The position numbers and the translations under genes are program-made. DNA of 64,000 nucleotides from Collinsella sp. AM33-4BH (GTDB lineage: Bacteria; Actinomycetota; Coriobacteriia; Coriobacteriales; Coriobacteriaceae). Each line of letters begins with the position of its first letter. The stretch's first letter is position 1. Where the stretch lies: positions 248,001 to 312,000 of the forward strand of contig NZ_QSIN01000001.1 of the NCBI RefSeq assembly GCF_003469205.1. Reading direction: 5' to 3'. The notes under the pieces are model-generated. The model was not told the DNA's origin and did no database searches. It was given only the letters and a program-made list of their open reading frames with translations. Below, one piece after another: positions 53,177 through 64,000 of this stretch.

Positions 53177-54016
53177 CTAGTCCACCTGAAACGTCGGCAG
53201 CAGCGTGTCGATAATCTTCGATCCCATGTCGCGGTTTGCAGTCGAGTACTCCAAATGCGCCGTGGCAATCGTCGAATCCGTGACGATCGTCTTTTCGTAA
53301 ATGACCGTATCGTCCTCACACCACGAGACCACGTACCAGTTGTCGCCCTCTGCGGTATAGAGGTCGGCCTTGCCCGAGGTGTCCTCATCGACAAACATCT
53401 CGTGTGCAGTTTCGTCGTTAATGTTGACGTAGCCAGACAGGCTGATCACAAAACCCGTCTCCGGATCCTCGTACCTTGTGCTGCTGCCGCTGGGAGTATC
53501 TTCCATCTCAAAACGGTTGGGAATCGACATGCTATAAGGATGCATGTCGTTCGTGTACGTATGCACGTCGGTCAGGTAATCGTCCGAATCGCCCGAACCG
53601 TAGTATGCCGACTCGTCCCCGGGGACGGCCTCGTCATCGGACGCCGAGGATTCCTTGGACTTGGACTTGTCGCTCTTCTTCTTGGCAGAAGAATCTTTCT
53701 CGTCCGAAGACCCGGTATCGACCACCGAAATCTGCGTGCCGGAGCTCTTTGACCCATTGAGCACCGTAAGCGCAAACACCGTGCCGCCGCCGATGAGGAC
53801 CACAGCAGCACATGCCACAGCGATAATGACCGGCGCCTTGCTCTTGGGCTTTTGAGGCGCAGGCGCGACCGGCGGCATCGATTGGGTTAGGCCCGGGGCA
53901 GAGGAAGGACCAGCGCCCGTAGGCGTCGGCGCGGAGCCACCCGCAAGCGACGCCCCGCAATGCGTGCAAAACGTCGATCCATCGGGAACTTGCTGTCCGC
54001 ATTTTTGACAGAACAT
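53177..54016 (-). CDS. Zinc-ribbon membrane protein with extracytoplasmic domain
   Basis: 279 residues. The first 24 hold a zinc ribbon (MFCQKCGQQVPDGSTFCTHC). A Pro/Ala linker, one membrane helix (~residues 63-85), an acidic Ser/Lys/Asp spacer and a ~140-residue outer domain (MHPYSMSIPNRFEMEDTPSG and onward) follow. The outer domain resembles small lipoprotein-type domains but I cannot name it. Monocistronic. Confidence 0.7.
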   Translation of the reverse strand: MFCQKCGQQVPDGSTFCTHCGASLAGGSAPTPTGAGPSSAPGLTQSMPPVAPAPQKPKSKAPVIIAVACAAVVLIGGGTVFALTVLNGSKSSGTQISVVDTGSSDEKDSSAKKKSDKSKSKESSASDDEAVPGDESAYYGSGDSDDYLTDVHTYTNDMHPYSMSIPNRFEMEDTPSGSSTRYEDPETGFVISLSGYVNINDETAHEMFVDEDTSGKADLYTAEGDNWYVVSWCEDDTVIYEKTIVTDSTIATAHLEYSTANRDMGSKIIDTLLPTFQVD

Positions 54017-54368
54017 CGTTCGACCTTTCGTGGTTTAGCTTTTGTCACAGCCAAGTCTATACGCCCCCACCCAGGGCGCTGTTGCGCAACATGAAAAAGC
54101 CGATGCCGAGCCGTACCGTCCCATGCGCCTGCCCCAAACATGGGACACATGGCCCACCTTTCGAGACTCCCGGGCAGCACAAGCTGGGGCATATCTATAA
54201 GTAAGGAACCCGTTGGGGCACGGCCACTCAACGGCCGAAAACTAAGAACGGAGGTATCGCCGCACCACACACAACGACATCCGCCACGCTTGCGAATAGC
54301 AACATACACCAACGGCTCCAACAACCCGCGGCGCCGTGATGTCACCGACAGACAAGGAGGACGCCACC
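54017..54368 (+). promoter_or_regulatory. Leader region of the first duplicated lipoprotein
   Basis: Contains CCTGCCCCAAACATGGGACA and CATGGCCCACC at 54130-54162, which recur before the second lipoprotein gene (55101-55134). No clear promoter hexamers and no open frame I trust. Confidence 0.35.
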
Positions 54369-54980
54369 ATGAAGAAAAAGACCCTATCGATCCTTTCCCT
54401 TTGCATCGCCCTCTTTGCCGCACTCGCCCTTGTGGGCTGCGGCGGAAGTGCGTTAAGCGGAGGCGGGGGCAGCAGCGCATCCAAGAGCGAGGGCAAGGAA
54501 AAAGCTCCCGTCGCCAAGAAGACCGACTTTATCTGGTTTAAGGTCGAGATACCCGAGAGCGTTGGCGTGAGCGACTCCGCTGGCAAGAATGCCGACAGGG
54601 TCCAGCTCACCTTCCCCGAAGACGAGAACGGTTCGGCCGATCGCTTTATCCCCGTTTGGAAAAAAGCGCTGACGGCCGAGGAATCCCACGCCGACCAGGC
54701 GGAAAAGAAGGGGGATACGTTCCAGTGGAAGGATGGCGGATCCGTCGAGTATAACGGCAGGACGTGGCTCGTCGGAACGTACGAGGACAACAGCGGCGTC
54801 TCAACCCTCCTCTTTACCGACGTTGAGCCGGGAAGCGTCTACGTTCTCATCTCGAACTTCGATCTGCATAAGAAAGAAGCCGAGGCGCTCCTCAACTCCA
54901 TCGAGTTTCCCGATGACATGGCGAAGGCAGTTGCCGAGGCACGCGAAGTCGAGATTTCGAGCATCGAGATCAAGCATTAG
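54369..54980 (+). CDS. Lipoprotein of a duplicated pair (first)
   Basis: 203 residues. Lipoprotein signal MKKKTLSILSLCIALFAALA with lipobox LVGC, then a Gly/Ser linker and a compact domain: KKTDFIWFKVEIPESVGVSD, SADRFIPVWKK, VEYNGRTWLVGTY, FPDDMAKAVAEAREVEISS. About half of the mature residues match the next gene. AAGGAGG lies eight bases before the ATG. Function unknown; small surface lipoproteins of this type may bind ligands or wall parts. Confidence 0.75.
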   Translation: MKKKTLSILSLCIALFAALALVGCGGSALSGGGGSSASKSEGKEKAPVAKKTDFIWFKVEIPESVGVSDSAGKNADRVQLTFPEDENGSADRFIPVWKKALTAEESHADQAEKKGDTFQWKDGGSVEYNGRTWLVGTYEDNSGVSTLLFTDVEPGSVYVLISNFDLHKKEAEALLNSIEFPDDMAKAVAEAREVEISSIEIKH

Positions 54981-55033
54981 GGGCTCGCACGCAGCATCGC
55001 ATGCGCAGTCATTAAATGATTGGACGCCCAGCC

Positions 55034-55070
55034 AGGGGAGGATCGGATCGGCCGGCCCTCCCCTCTTTTA
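55034..55070 (+). terminator. Terminator after the first duplicated lipoprotein
   Basis: GGGGAGG pairs with CCTCCCC, followed by TCTTTTA. The same design recurs at 55871. Confidence 0.75.
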
Positions 55071-55206
55071 CGCCCGCGCATATTGCCACTTAACGGCGCA
55101 AATCCTGCCCCCAGAATGGGACACATGGCCCACCCGAACGAGCCGTCCACGCGTACAGTAAAGGCAGGTAATCCATGGGCGGTTACAGATCGAGGAGGAC
55201 ACGACC

Positions 55207-55800
55207 ATGAAAAAGAAGGCCTTTGCGATTCTCACCCTCTGCATCAGTCTCTTTGCCGCGGTTGCCCTGGTGGGCTGTGGCGGAAGCGGCGGCGCTACCG
55301 GCAGTGGCGGTGGCGGCGGAGCAGAAAAGCCAGCCGTGGATATGAGGACCGACTTCATCTGGTTTAAGGTCGAGGTCCCCGAGGGCGTCGAGATCACCGA
55401 CGTCGCAGGCGACACCGCCGACAGGGCCCAGTTTAAGTTCACTGAAAGCGAGCACGCCAGCGATCGCTTCATCCCCGTCTTCGACTCTGACAAGAACGCC
55501 GACGAGCTGTTCGACTACGAGGCAAAGTGGAATGCCAGCTTTGAGTGGACCGAGAATGACCCCGTCAAGTACAACGGCAAGACTTGGCGCAACGCTTCCT
55601 ATACACACTCGGGCGGCGTAACGACCGAGTACTTCACCGACGTTGAAGGCGGCAGCGTGTACGTGCGCATCGACAACGTCGAGGAGCACAAGGATACCGT
55701 CGAGACCATGATGAAGTCCCTGGAATTTGCCGACGACATCGTCAAGGCCAAGGCCGAAGCCATGGACGTCAAGCTCGACGATATCGAGATCAAGCGCTAA
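55207..55800 (+). CDS. Lipoprotein of a duplicated pair (second)
   Basis: 197 residues, tandem paralogue of the previous gene. Signal MKKKAFAILTLCISLFAAVA with lipobox LVGC, then RTDFIWFKVEVPEGVEITD, SDRFIPVFD, VKYNGKTWRNASY and a final IVKAKAEAMDVKLDD in step with the first copy. GAGGAGG precedes the ATG. The upstream repeat and downstream terminator are also duplicated, so the whole transcription unit was copied. Confidence 0.75.
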   Translation: MKKKAFAILTLCISLFAAVALVGCGGSGGATGSGGGGGAEKPAVDMRTDFIWFKVEVPEGVEITDVAGDTADRAQFKFTESEHASDRFIPVFDSDKNADELFDYEAKWNASFEWTENDPVKYNGKTWRNASYTHSGGVTTEYFTDVEGGSVYVRIDNVEEHKDTVETMMKSLEFADDIVKAKAEAMDVKLDDIEIKR

Positions 55801-55870
55801 GCGACTGGCGAGCGCAGCGGGAAACACAGGCACAGTGCAAACAAGCGACGATACCCCAGCGCTTCGCACC

Positions 55871-55905
55871 AAGGGAGGATCGGCTCGCCGGCCCTCCCTT
55901 TCTTA
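55871..55905 (+). terminator. Terminator after the second duplicated lipoprotein
   Basis: AGGGAGG pairs with CCTCCCT, followed by TTCTTAT. Confidence 0.75.
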
Positions 55906-56104
55906 TGCCGATAGCCGGCGAACGCGAGGGTGCCGGGCGGCAAAACCACCCCCAGCGCGGTAGCAGCACAAATAGACAAGCGCCCCAACGCGTCCGCCCG
56001 CCGATTTATAGCGCCGCGCAGACAATTAAGCCAACACGTTTAGACATCTGGGCAGTATAGTGACCCAAACGAGTGCATAACCGCACCCTGCGAATGGAGG
56101 AGTT

Positions 56105-58564
56105 ATGACCGAACACCACGCCATCAGTCGCCGAGCGTTTACGTTGGGCCTAGGACTTGCGGCGTTGTCGCCGCTTGCAAGCCTGCCCGAAACCGCGACG
56201 CTGGGTATTCCCCTGCGAGCGGCATTTGCAGACGACGCTGCCACAGCGTCGGTCAGCCTCGACAAGTTCGTCATTCGCCTTCGCCCCGCGGGCTATTTTC
56301 GTACCGCAAGCGTCAACCAAGACGGCAACATCAAGGGCAACGTCTGCCACCTTTTTAATGACGGCACGTCCAGCAAGCTCATCCTTGAGCACGTAGTGAC
56401 CGATACAAAAAATACAAATTGGTATGCCATCCGCACCCTGCTCAATTTCGAAGAGCACAAGAAGACGGGCTACAGCATTTGGTCGGTCGATGGCGACTCG
56501 GACAAAGATGGAAAGGTCATCCACGTATGGAGTGGCGAGCATGACGGCAAGGCCAGCCGCTCTTTTGCGTTCGACCGCCAGCTAAACGGAACCTACATCA
56601 TCCGAGACCGCACAAACGAGGAAAAAGACATTAATTACCTGGCCATAGAAAAGGACGGCAAAGACCAAGACAACAACAAGATCTGCCACAAGAGGAAGAG
56701 CATTCCGTGGGAGCTCGAGCTTGTCGGCTACAGCATGGACAAGACCAACGCCACAGTTAGCAGCATCGACTGGATCACGTATAGCAGCTACGTCGACGGA
56801 CCATGTTGGATGAGCTACGTCGATGGCAACAAGTTCCTCGACGAACTGAGTATCCCGGGCACGCACGATTCGGGCACCTGCAGCGTCGACAACGACACCG
56901 AGCCCCAATCCTCCCAAGCAAAATGCCAGCAGGATTACATCCCCACGCAGCTGCTCGAAGGCGTTCGCTATTTTGATATTCGACTCGGAAAGGGTGAGAA
57001 CCCCGGCATCGACCACGGAGCTTGTTACCTGCTCAAAAAAGACGGGAACTTTATGCATCTCTCCGATGTCATCGGGTACTTCAATACGTTTTTGAGCGAA
57101 AACCCGACAGAAGCGCTCATCATGCTCGTGTCGCGGGGCAATGACGAGGCTACCGACGAAAGCCTCACGACGGCCTTGGGCAAGGTTTTTGATGAGAACC
57201 CCAACCTGTTCTACACATCGAGCCGTATCCCCACGCTGGGCGAGGTGCGCGGAAAGATCGTCCTGCTGCGTCGGTTTGGGCTCGCCGGCAACAGCGTAAG
57301 CAGCCACACATGGGGCCTCGACCTCACCCAATGGGACGACAAAATCGCAGCACACACCGACAGCACCTCTATGTGTCTCGTTCGAGACGAGCGGGGCTTT
57401 GAAGCCGCGGGGAAAACGGGTGACGAAGAGCCCTATTGCACCAAGGTATACGCCCAGGACCATTACGAATGCACAGGAACCGACAAAATCGGCTGGGTCG
57501 ATATGGCGCTGAAGGAGACAACCAAGCTCGCCCGCATCATGGTGGACGTCGAGGACACTGACGGGGCCAAGGTAAAGGTCCTGGAGCATAGCTGGTGTAT
57601 CAACTACACCAGCTGCACGAACTACAAACAAGGAAGCAGTCCTTTTACCGCAGCACGAGTGGTCAACGAGCATCTATACAAGAGCCAGTATATAAACAGC
57701 ACCGGAAATGAGAGCACAAAGGAGGACTGCCTCAAGCACATTGGCATCATTGCGTCCGACTTTGTTGATGCGGCACTGGCCCGAAGCATCTACCAGCGCA
57801 ATTACGATGCGAAGCACAAGCAGACCGTTTCGTACTACCTCCCGACCCGCATGCGCATGACGTACGGCGACTCGCTGAGCGATGCCTCATTCCAGGATGG
57901 CAAGACCGTTGGCGAGGGTCATTTCCGCCTTGTCGACAGCAGCAACGTACTCAACGTGGCGGCTTCGGGCTATGCGTTTACCATCGAATATGTGGATGTC
58001 GACGCCCTGGGTAACGAGACCGCTACGGGGCTGCAGGGCTCTGTGCCCATCGATATCGATCCACGCGCGCTGACGCCCCATTTTGAGGGACTCGAAGGCC
58101 TTAAGGCCGGCGAAGACGTGCGCGCCAAGATTGCGGCATCACTCGAGGGCAAGCTCGAAACCGATGCCTGCACGGCCCAGCTCGAGTTTGTGCACGACGC
58201 GGACGGCGCTCCGGGCACGGCAATGGCCGAGGGCGAAACATTTGCCGCAGGGACGTACTGGGTGCGCGCGAAAGGCCTTTTGGGCGACGCGGCACAAAAC
58301 TACACACTCGCCAGCGACGGAGCCGCAAGCTTTACCGTTGCAGCCTCGGGCAACGCGGGCGGCACCGGCACTGGCGCCAACGCGGGCAGCGCCGACAAGA
58401 ACGGCAAGGGCAACAAGAGCAAGGGCTCGGGCGGAAAACTCGCCGACACGGGCGACGGCTCCGGCATCGCCGCCGGGCTCGCCGCTGCCGCCGTGGCGAC
58501 AACAGCCGTCGGCGCGGCAATGCTTGCCAACGACCATGAAAGTGACGAAGGCGCTAGCGAATAG
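56105..58564 (+). CDS. Surface phosphatidylinositol-specific phospholipase C-like protein
   Basis: 819 residues. The Tat-like signal ISRRAFTLGLGLAALSPL is followed by an N-terminal ~200-residue beta-rich domain of ricin-trefoil appearance, then a PI-PLC X domain: H254 in SIPGTHDSG, R293 in YFDIRLG, H304 in GIDHGA, the two His and Arg expected for catalysis. Then two Ig-like segments, a Gly/Lys linker and LADTG at 779-783 with a hydrophobic stretch and acidic tail, resembling a sortase sorting signal with Ala for Pro; the tail lacks the usual positive charges. It should be exposed and act on inositol phospholipids or anchors, perhaps of host origin. GGAGG precedes the ATG. Confidence 0.8.
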   Translation: MTEHHAISRRAFTLGLGLAALSPLASLPETATLGIPLRAAFADDAATASVSLDKFVIRLRPAGYFRTASVNQDGNIKGNVCHLFNDGTSSKLILEHVVTDTKNTNWYAIRTLLNFEEHKKTGYSIWSVDGDSDKDGKVIHVWSGEHDGKASRSFAFDRQLNGTYIIRDRTNEEKDINYLAIEKDGKDQDNNKICHKRKSIPWELELVGYSMDKTNATVSSIDWITYSSYVDGPCWMSYVDGNKFLDELSIPGTHDSGTCSVDNDTEPQSSQAKCQQDYIPTQLLEGVRYFDIRLGKGENPGIDHGACYLLKKDGNFMHLSDVIGYFNTFLSENPTEALIMLVSRGNDEATDESLTTALGKVFDENPNLFYTSSRIPTLGEVRGKIVLLRRFGLAGNSVSSHTWGLDLTQWDDKIAAHTDSTSMCLVRDERGFEAAGKTGDEEPYCTKVYAQDHYECTGTDKIGWVDMALKETTKLARIMVDVEDTDGAKVKVLEHSWCINYTSCTNYKQGSSPFTAARVVNEHLYKSQYINSTGNESTKEDCLKHIGIIASDFVDAALARSIYQRNYDAKHKQTVSYYLPTRMRMTYGDSLSDASFQDGKTVGEGHFRLVDSSNVLNVAASGYAFTIEYVDVDALGNETATGLQGSVPIDIDPRALTPHFEGLEGLKAGEDVRAKIAASLEGKLETDACTAQLEFVHDADGAPGTAMAEGETFAAGTYWVRAKGLLGDAAQNYTLASDGAASFTVAASGNAGGTGTGANAGSADKNGKGNKSKGSGGKLADTGDGSGIAAGLAAAAVATTAVGAAMLANDHESDEGASE

Positions 58565-58596
58565 GCCAGCCGGCTTTCAGACGCATCGGCTCAATC

Positions 58597-58633
58597 AGGG
58601 GCGCAGAATACCGTTCTGCGCCCCTATTTTTGA
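58597..58633 (+). terminator. Strong terminator after the PI-PLC-like gene
   Basis: AGGGGCGCAGAA pairs perfectly with TTCTGCGCCCCT, followed by ATTTTTG. Confidence 0.92.
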
Positions 58634-58829
58634 CATGAAGGAGTAGCAAAGTGTTGTTATCCATGCGTGTCACTCCCGCGGGGTTCGCTAAAACTGCCTC
58701 TATGGCCACATTTTAGTCACCGCAAGACTCCCATGCGAAGGCGCCAGACAGCACAGCAATTCGTGTCCGCGCGAGGCTTTAAACTAAATGCGATAAAGAT
58801 GCATTCCACAAGAGGAAAGTGGGGCGACA

Positions 58830-59882
58830 GTGACGGGCGAACTGGTAAACCGTGGAGAATCGGCAATCGTGCCAGAAGTTTTTTACAAGCAGGTTTCCTC
58901 GATTCTCAACGCCGCTCGCGACAAGGCCTATACCGCCGTTAACTTTGCGATGGTTGAGGCGTATTAGGAGATCGGCAAGAGCATTATTGATGAACAGGGC
59001 GGAGAGGAGCGCGCAGCATATGGAGAGGCATTGATTGCAGGCCTCTCCAGAAGGCTTACCGCGGATTTCGGAAGAGGCTTTGGCATCGCAAACCTTCGCA
59101 ATATGCGTCAGTTCTTTCTTGCGTTTCCAATTCGCGACGCACTGCGTAGCGAATTGAGCTGGACTCATTACCGCAGGTTGATGCGCATTCCCGACCCTGA
59201 TGCTCGCGCCTGGTACATAAACGAATACGCCGATTCTCGTTGGAGCACGCGTCAGCTCGAGCGCCAGATTAACACCATGTTCCGCGAGCGCCTGCTTGCC
59301 AGCAAGGACAAGGAGGCCGTCACCCAGGAAATCCAAAAGAGCGCCCTGGCTCGTCGCCCCGAGGATATCATCCGCGACCCATATGTACTGGATTTTTTAG
59401 GTTTCTCGGACGATGCTGCGTTTCGCGAGAGCGATCTAGAGCAGGCGCTCATCACGCATCTTCAGAAGTTCCTGCTGGAGCTTGGCCGTGGTTTCGCTTT
59501 CGAGGCGCGCCAAAAGCGCATCACCTTTGATGGGCGCCATTTCTATATTGACCTTGTGTTTTACAACTATCTGATGCGCTGCTTCGTGCTCATCGACCTT
59601 AAGACCGATGACCTCACGCATCAGGACCTGGGCCAGATGCAAATGTATGTGAACTACTACACGCGCGAGCTCATGAACGAAGGCGACAATCCGCCCATAG
59701 GCATCGTGCTCTGCGCGGACAAAAGCGACTCGATTGTCGAGTACACGCTGCCCGAAGACAACGACCAAGTGTTTGCCGCCAAATACCTGCCGTATCTTCC
59801 AAGCAAGGAAGAGCTGGCGCGCGAGCTGAGTGCCGAGTACCGCGCCATCAACGAAGCGACTAATGGCGAAGCGCAAGGGTAG
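58830..59882 (+). pseudogene. DUF1016/YhcG-type PD-(D/E)XK nuclease gene interrupted by an in-frame amber codon
   Basis: From the GTG at 58830 the frame reads ...NAARDKAYTAVNFAMVEAY, stop (TAG, 58965-58967), EIGKSIIDEQGGEERAAYG, then without a break to 59882. The family has Trp at the stop (VEAYWEIG), so a TGG to TAG change fits. The rest is complete: N-terminal LSRRLTADFGRGFGIANLRN, SWTHYRRLMRI, then the nuclease part GRHFYIDLVFYNYLMRCFVLIDLK. Translation may restart at 59031 or earlier, giving the 283-residue nuclease half. YhcG-like proteins are linked with restriction and defence loci. A suppressor or sequencing error are the alternatives. Confidence 0.8.
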
Positions 59883-59944
59883 CAGCACGTTGCGACCGAT
59901 ACCCCCGATGGCGCTCCACATCACCCGGGAAAGAGGAGCTTTCC

Positions 59945-60733
59945 ATGACAGACAGACCGAAAACAACACTGCGCGACTGTATCTATGGGCTTGCCGTCGG
60001 CGACGCGCTGGGCGTTCCTTACGAGTTCAGGCCTCGTGGCACGTTCGAATGCACCGACATGATCGGCTACGGCACGCATGGGCAACCCGCCGGCACCTGG
60101 AGCGACGACACATCTATGACGCTTGCTACCTGCGACTCGATTAGAGAGCTCGGGCATATCGACGCCTCAGACATGCGCGACAAGTTTGTAAGTTGGATTG
60201 CCCGTGGGGGGTATACGATCGACGGCGTTTTCGATTACGGCGGCACGACCGCCCGCGCCTTGCGTACCGGCAAAGGAGGCTCCGGCGAGCGCGACAACGG
60301 CAACGGATCGCTCATGCGCATCGCTCCCCTGGCGTTCACCGATGCGACAGACGATGAGGTCAGCAAGGTCTCCGCGATTACGCACGCCCACAGAACGTCG
60401 ACCGACGCATGCGTCATATTTGTCGAGCTGATAAGGAGCGTGATGAACGGCGCGCTTCCCTCATGGGTGCTCCAGCTGAAAGACGTGCCCGAGCGTGGAA
60501 TCAGGTCTGGCGGCTTCGTGCGCGACACCCTTAAGGCAGCCACCTGGTGCTTCGTCAACACTAACAGCTACGAAGATTGCGTGCTTGCCGCCGTCAATCT
60601 GGGCGACGACACTGACACCACCGCAGCCGTCGCAGGCGCGCTCGCCGGCACGGCATACGGCATCGACGCCATCCCGCAGGAATGGATCGACACCCTGCGC
60701 GGAAAAGAGCTGATTGAGAGCTGCCTGTTTTAG
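59945..60733 (+). CDS. ADP-ribosylglycohydrolase-family protein
   Basis: 262 residues, all-helical DraG/ARH fold. GLAVGDALGVPYEF at the start, WSDDTSMTL (two metal Asp), RDNGNGSLMRIAPLA and NLGDDTDTTAAVAGALAG (last metal Asp pair) are the full signature. These enzymes remove ADP-ribose from proteins or small molecules. AAGAGGAG precedes the ATG. Its neighbourhood (broken nuclease gene, HsdR) suggests a defence or counter-defence role, but general metabolism is possible. Confidence 0.9.
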   Translation: MTDRPKTTLRDCIYGLAVGDALGVPYEFRPRGTFECTDMIGYGTHGQPAGTWSDDTSMTLATCDSIRELGHIDASDMRDKFVSWIARGGYTIDGVFDYGGTTARALRTGKGGSGERDNGNGSLMRIAPLAFTDATDDEVSKVSAITHAHRTSTDACVIFVELIRSVMNGALPSWVLQLKDVPERGIRSGGFVRDTLKAATWCFVNTNSYEDCVLAAVNLGDDTDTTAAVAGALAGTAYGIDAIPQEWIDTLRGKELIESCLF

Positions 60734-60768
60734 GACACACTTACGATAGAAACTGACCAGGAGACACC

Positions 60769-60990
60769 ATGGAAAGAGAGACCGCAAATATAGACGAGTT
60801 CCAAGTGGACGAAAACGGGATTCCGCTATTTCCAGCAGGACTGAAGGAAGAAGCCAACCTCTATGTCCTCCCCGACGGGCGCTACCTCCCCTGCGGGGTC
60901 TACCGGACCGAAGATGGCGGCTCGCTCATTTATGAGCCATCCGAACTAAGCTTCTTCGGGCAGATGCTTGCTCAATTCAAAGAGTGCTAG
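60769..60990 (+). CDS. Small conserved-looking protein of unknown function
   Basis: 73 residues, MERETANIDEFQVDENGIPL then FPAGLKEEANLYVLPDGRYL and GSLIYEPSELSFFGQMLAQF. Mostly acidic, beta-type pattern, no membrane segment. Not recognised. It lies 35 bases after the ADP-ribosylglycohydrolase gene with AGGAGACACC before the ATG, so it may be co-transcribed and work with that enzyme. Confidence 0.6.
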   Translation: MERETANIDEFQVDENGIPLFPAGLKEEANLYVLPDGRYLPCGVYRTEDGGSLIYEPSELSFFGQMLAQFKEC

Positions 60991-61133
60991 AGGTTTGATC
61001 GCCCGTTAGATCGATACTGCTCCAAACCATGGGATGGGCAGGATGCCTCCCACCGCGGCCTGTGAGGTAAAATCTTGACTGCCGCGGAATCCGCCTGCGG
61101 GCAACGCTCCGATCTCCGGTTGGGGTGAAGCCT

Positions 61134-61226
61134 ATGAACTTGTTTCTTGAAATCCTGCGCCTCTCGATGTACGTGACCGGCATTGCCCGGAACCTCTACT
61201 CGATCTGGCGGGAATATAAGCAGTAA
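61134..61226 (+). CDS. Possible 30-residue peptide gene
   Basis: MNLFLEILRLSMYVTGIARN then LYSIWREYKQ and TAA. An amphipathic/hydrophobic peptide with a basic end, preceded by GGGGTGAAG and followed 23 bases later by a strong terminator. Such genes include type I toxins and small membrane peptides; no antisense RNA was identified. Could be chance. Confidence 0.4.
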   Translation: MNLFLEILRLSMYVTGIARNLYSIWREYKQ

Positions 61227-61248
61227 CGGATAGCGAAGGGAGTCATGA

Positions 61249-61274
61249 AAAGGGCCGGTTGCAGCCGGCCCTTT
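61249..61274 (+). terminator. Terminator after the 30-residue peptide
   Basis: AAAGGGCCGG pairs with CCGGCCCTTT around TTGCAG-type loop. Symmetric, so it could work in both directions. Confidence 0.75.
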
Positions 61275-61856
61275 AGACGATAATACCTGCGTTGCCCGCG
61301 CTTCCAAAGTTGACCGACTGAGGAGCGGGTTCCGCGGCACAACCTGATTTTACCCAGCGAGGCTGATCTTTTGCAGCCGCTCCACCGTTTATTTACATCT
61401 ACCGCCACAAGCGGATACCGCGCGAACGAGAGCAAAGAAACAGCGCCGGCGCGGCCAACAGAGCAGACAATCCATGCGACCAAAGAAATAGAAAAGCGCC
61501 CGCGGCCTCGGTTCTTCACCCAGGTCTAGGCGCTTTTCTTGGCACCATCGCACCACATCCGCCATCGCCTCCGGCCCGACACTCATTAAAATGCAAGCGG
61601 GAAACGACCTCAAGATTACTAACAACAGCTTCAAGCAAGCGCTTGGACAACCGTCACAACACGAGCGCCCATAAATAGAAGTCGATTTAAATAAGTCAGA
61701 AAGCCTTGCCACCAATTGTCATTCGGGCACGATCAGCCAATAGGCCAAATGGCAACTAACGGGTGTCAGATATACCAATATATACAAGATTAACTGCTAG
61801 AATGCAATGGTGGACAGGCTCACCAGCGTCGTGGAAGCATAAGGTAAGGAGTGCGC
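61275..61856. other. 580-bp non-coding gap before hsdR
   Basis: No gene I would support. AGAAAAGCGCC (61490-61500) pairs with GGCGCTTTTCT (61529-61539), a terminator-like hairpin. The last 200 bases are AT-rich and probably hold the hsdR promoter, with TATACCAATATATACAAGAT near 61775 but no clean hexamer pair. Confidence 0.5.

Positions 61857-64000
<2,144 letters not shown>

Noticed and set aside
61389..61715. 108-codon minus-strand open frame in the gap before hsdR
   Set aside because: Cys/Arg-rich composition without domain pattern, no ribosome site, and it crosses a terminator-like hairpin; most likely chance.

Overview
This window looks like a chromosomal segment of a gut Coriobacteriia bacterium, most likely Collinsella or a close relative. 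That is an inference from the high-GC coding style, the gene content (class III fructose-bisphosphatase, two DegV proteins, Sapep dipeptidase, a 12alpha-HSDH-like dehydrogenase, giant Ser/Lys-rich surface proteins) and the many short palindromic repeats between genes. No rRNA, tRNA, CRISPR array, intact transposase or prophage was seen.

Layout. 1-5.8 kb: a DEDD exonuclease (5' end outside the window), a PD-(D/E)XK-like protein between degenerate repeats, and a zinc/cadmium efflux unit (SmtB-like repressor, stand-alone HMA metallochaperone, P1B ATPase) with operators at both promoters. 6-15.5 kb, all minus strand: a DtxR/MntR regulator, HAD phosphatase, Uup-like ABC-F ATPase, pstSCAB phosphate uptake, Sapep dipeptidase and a second HAD phosphatase. 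15.6-21 kb: DegV, then a TOTE-type primase-helicase-PLD protein bounded by 38-bp direct repeats and accompanied by a MITE-like element, then a DinJ-YafQ toxin-antitoxin pair. 21-29 kb: LOG protein, tgt, a 12alpha-HSDH-like SDR, a coiled-coil membrane protein, queA, queH and a DUF3267 protein; three queuosine genes lie within 7 kb. 29-38 kb: a MetRS-like protein with a degenerate KMSKS loop, an RsmB/F-type methyltransferase, a 56-residue membrane protein, a second DegV, class III FBPase and two GtrA proteins.

38.7-47.2 kb is the most notable region. A promoter and cobalamin riboswitch precede a 2,397-residue surface protein (Ig-like repeats, three DUF4430/transcobalamin-like domains, a PQQ-type beta-propeller, an InlB-type repeat, a C-terminal anchor) and a second membrane-anchored DUF4430 protein. 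I read this as a B12-repressed surface corrinoid-capture operon. 47-58.6 kb: ABC1 kinase with a phasin-like partner, C69 dipeptidase, folD-fchA, a zinc-ribbon membrane protein, tandem duplicated lipoproteins and a surface PI-PLC-like protein. 58.8-64 kb is accessory and defence-like: a DUF1016 nuclease gene broken by an in-frame amber codon, an ADP-ribosylglycohydrolase, two small ORFs and the start of a type I restriction HsdR.

The non-coding DNA is unusually structured. A nested hairpin with compensatory base changes occurs after three minus-strand stop codons. A second hairpin travels with it at two of these sites. Two MITE-like elements share 34-bp inverted termini, and there is a three-unit 62-bp tandem hairpin array. 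All assignments come from reading motifs and alignments by eye; no database search was possible.
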